Shown piece by piece: positions 12,839-14,360 of a stretch of DNA of 14,360 nt. Source of the stretch: JAGOPO01 sp038065515 (GTDB lineage Bacteria; Patescibacteriota; Minisyncoccia; 2-02-FULL-40-12; GWA2-44-9). Under the pieces are notes generated by a model. It saw only the letters and a list, made by a program, of their open reading frames with translations, had not been told where the DNA came from and did no database searches. Position 1 is the first letter of the stretch. Every line of letters begins with the position of its first letter. The position numbers and the translations under genes were made by a program. The stretch lies in the NCBI GenBank assembly GCA_038065515.1, contig JBBTQV010000019.1, positions 1 to 14,360 on the forward strand, in the 5' to 3' direction.

Positions 12839-14360
12839 AAACACGCCCGATTCCTTCGTGGATGAGCAAGCCCGCAATCGTATCCGTTCTCGGTGTTATT
12901 TTGCTTGCATTGGTCGCCACCGCCGGCTCTCTGACTCCTTCTGCGCTCCCGGCCGCCACCATGCACTCGCTGGCCAACATCTACGACTCCATCGCATCGG
13001 CAGCATTTGATTCCTCCGCGATCGTGGCCAATCAGAATGGCTCGCTGTTGGGCAATCTCAAATACATCGAGAATCAAATCGTCTGGGCATCCGGCTCCAA
13101 TAACATTTGGAGTCTTAATTCAGGAAATGTCGGGATCGGTACTACCGTTCCCACCGCTCTGCTTGCCATTGACGGGACTGCCAGCATCTCCGGTCTGACT
13201 CTCATCAACAACTCTGCTTCAGTTTCCGCGAATCTGGAGGTTGGCGGTAGTGTGCGATTGACCACTACCGTAAGCGCCACCAGTGGCGTTATTACGAAAG
13301 ACGGCCTCTCCTTCATTCACGATTTCACCCCGAGTGGTGGTCTTGGCAAGAATACATTCATTGGTATTCGTGCAGGAAATTTTACCATGAATACGGTCGA
13401 TGATGATCCGACGGGCAATACGGCAGTAGGGTATGAGGCGCTTCTCTCTTTGACGGGAGGACCGAGAAACTCCGCTTTTGGAGCTGGCGCGATGCGAATG
13501 AACACGCTAGGGTTTGATAATGCTGCTGACGGTCATCATGCCCTCTACTCGAACACTACCGGCGCTTCAAATGTTGCGCTTGGATCCTCTGCCCTCTACT
13601 CGAACACTACAGGAGATAGCAATACGGCAATTGGGGCTACTGCGCTTTGGGCGAATTTAACAGGCCTCAATAATTCTGCCGTTGGGAATAACGCATTATA
13701 TAATAACATTGGCGAGAATAATTCTGCTATTGGAAAGGCTGCACTTTTTTTCAATACTACCGGCGCGAATAATTCTGCAATAGGAATATCGACGCTATTC
13801 CGCAACAGGACCGGTAGTGCGAACACAGTGATTGGAGCCGAGGCAGGATTTGGCAGTCCGACGCTCTCCGACATTAGTAGTTCGTCACTTTTTGGATACC
13901 GCGCTGGATATTCACTACTTACCGGTGGCGATAACAACATTCTCATTGGCTATCGGGCGGGTGACGCGTTAACCACTGGAAACACAAATATCATTATTGG
14001 CTACAATATAGATGCTCCCTCTCCCACGAGTGTCCAGACTCTCAATATCGGCAATCTAATTTTTGGAACTGGACTGACCGGAACAAACACGACGCTGTCT
14101 ACCGGCAATGTCGGCATCGGCTCCACCACTCCCGAGCAGAAGCTTGAAGTAGCCGGCAATATCCTCGCCTCCGCCTCTGCCGCATCCATCGGCCTCATCC
14201 TGAACAATCTCTCCGAAGATGATGCTAAGTTCACCATCCAGTCCACCGGCACCGCAGGCTCCGTTGCCCGTCTGGATTTCCTCGGTTCTGCATCTCAAAC
14301 CTTCCTGTCCATCGCCTCATCGGGATATGTGGGCATCGGGAACACCGCCCCCGCCACGCT
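12835..14360 (+). CDS. Large secreted repeat adhesin (3' end beyond window)
   Basis: Open for 508 codons with no stop before the window ends. The N-terminus is MKTRPIPSWMSKPAI followed by a hydrophobic core VSVLGVILLALVATAG, a signal peptide or anchor. Then come beta-type segments, with GNVGIGTT at 13126, GNVGIGSTTPEQKLEVAG at 14104 and YVGIGNTAP near 14326. Such motifs are typical of large Patescibacteria and phage tail-fibre-like proteins that often end in a self-cleaving S74 chaperone domain, which would lie outside this window. The middle (13417-13848) holds 17-residue repeats of the form N-S/T-A-x-G-x-x-A-L-x-x-N-x-T-G. It probably forms a trimeric fibre at the surface for attachment (inference). 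The ATG at 12835 is chosen over the in-frame ATG at 12826 from -10 spacing and the ATGA overlap. Confidence 0.85.
   Translation, partial: MKTRPIPSWMSKPAIVSVLGVILLALVATAGSLTPSALPAATMHSLANIYDSIASAAFDSSAIVANQNGSLLGNLKYIENQIVWASGSNNIWSLNSGNVGIGTTVPTALLAIDGTASISGLTLINNSASVSANLEVGGSVRLTTTVSATSGVITKDGLSFIHDFTPSGGLGKNTFIGIRAGNFTMNTVDDDPTGNTAVGYEALLSLTGGPRNSAFGAGAMRMNTLGFDNAADGHHALYSNTTGASNVALGSSALYSNTTGDSNTAIGATALWANLTGLNNSAVGNNALYNNIGENNSAIGKAALFFNTTGANNSAIGISTLFRNRTGSANTVIGAEAGFGSPTLSDISSSSLFGYRAGYSLLTGGDNNILIGYRAGDALTTGNTNIIIGYNIDAPSPTSVQTLNIGNLIFGTGLTGTNTTLSTGNVGIGSTTPEQKLEVAGNILASASAASIGLILNNLSEDDAKFTIQSTGTAGSVARLDFLGSASQTFLSIASSGYVGIGNTAPAT
13417..13848 (+). repeat. 17-residue (51-bp) head-type repeats in the adhesin
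   Basis: Units begin at 13417, 13468, 13519, 13570, 13621, 13672, 13720, 13771 and 13822; the sixth is one residue short and the last is partial. The pattern resembles left-handed beta-roll heads (YadA-like). A 20-base stretch is identical at 13540-13559 and 13591-13610, exactly one period apart. Units from about 13620 to 13800 use AT-rich codons (AAT, TCT, ATA), unlike the GC-rich flanks. Confidence 0.85.

Noticed and set aside
13417..13848. Repeat block as a CRISPR array
   Set aside because: The repeats are in-frame, degenerate at DNA level and have a continuous 51-bp coding period with no spacers.
1..14360. Mobile elements, integrase, transposase or a known defence system
   Set aside because: No such protein motifs, terminal inverted repeats or target duplications were seen in either strand.

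Overview
This window looks like a stretch of chromosome from a member of the Patescibacteria (Candidate Phyla Radiation). That assignment is an inference from gene style. The genes are compact and mostly single-copy on one strand. Many start codons lie only 6-11 nt after a TATACT-like -10 box, with no Shine-Dalgarno site. There are small half-size proteins, a uracil-DNA glycosylase without its iron-sulfur ligands, and a large secreted repeat protein with GNVGIG(T/S)T motifs. TGA is used as a stop codon (for example at 4493-4495), so the code-25 lineages Gracilibacteria and Absconditabacteria are unlikely. The DNA is moderately GC-rich apart from a few AT-rich patches.

Layout. 1-2283: Lon protease, missing only its first residues. 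2284-2781: a 0.5-kb spacer without a credible gene but with many complementary segments that could fold into a structured RNA. 2782-5841: an MgtC/SapB-type membrane protein, an APC-superfamily amino acid permease and, overlapping the permease by ATGA, an O-antigen-ligase-like polytopic protein. 5872-6155: a small unknown gene with a Shine-Dalgarno site and a strong terminator. 6182-8065: a family-4-like uracil-DNA glycosylase and a secreted subtilisin-like protease. 8061-8159: two heptamer arrays in opposite orientation around a hairpin and a promoter. 8172-10508: a six-helix MFS half-transporter and a PolX DNA polymerase with a PHP domain. 10507-11191: two small unknown genes on the minus strand, each followed by its own terminator and preceded by a strong Shine-Dalgarno site. 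11243-12685: a single-domain O6-alkylguanine alkyltransferase-like protein and MurG. 12752-14360: a tiny ORF overlapping, by ATGA, a large secreted surface protein that carries 17-residue head-type repeats and runs off the window.

Themes. DNA repair (uracil glycosylase, PolX, alkyltransferase), protein quality control (Lon), cell envelope and surface (MurG, O-antigen-ligase-like protein, repeat adhesin, secreted protease) and transport (MgtC-like, permease, MFS half) are interleaved rather than grouped into pathways. Most genes appear to have their own promoter.

The least explained parts are the possible structured RNA at 2517-2708, the heptamer arrays at 8061-8159, the paired minus-strand mini-genes with a palindrome in their promoter, and the consistent leaderless start architecture. 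No CRISPR array, transposase, integrase, rRNA or intact tRNA was seen.
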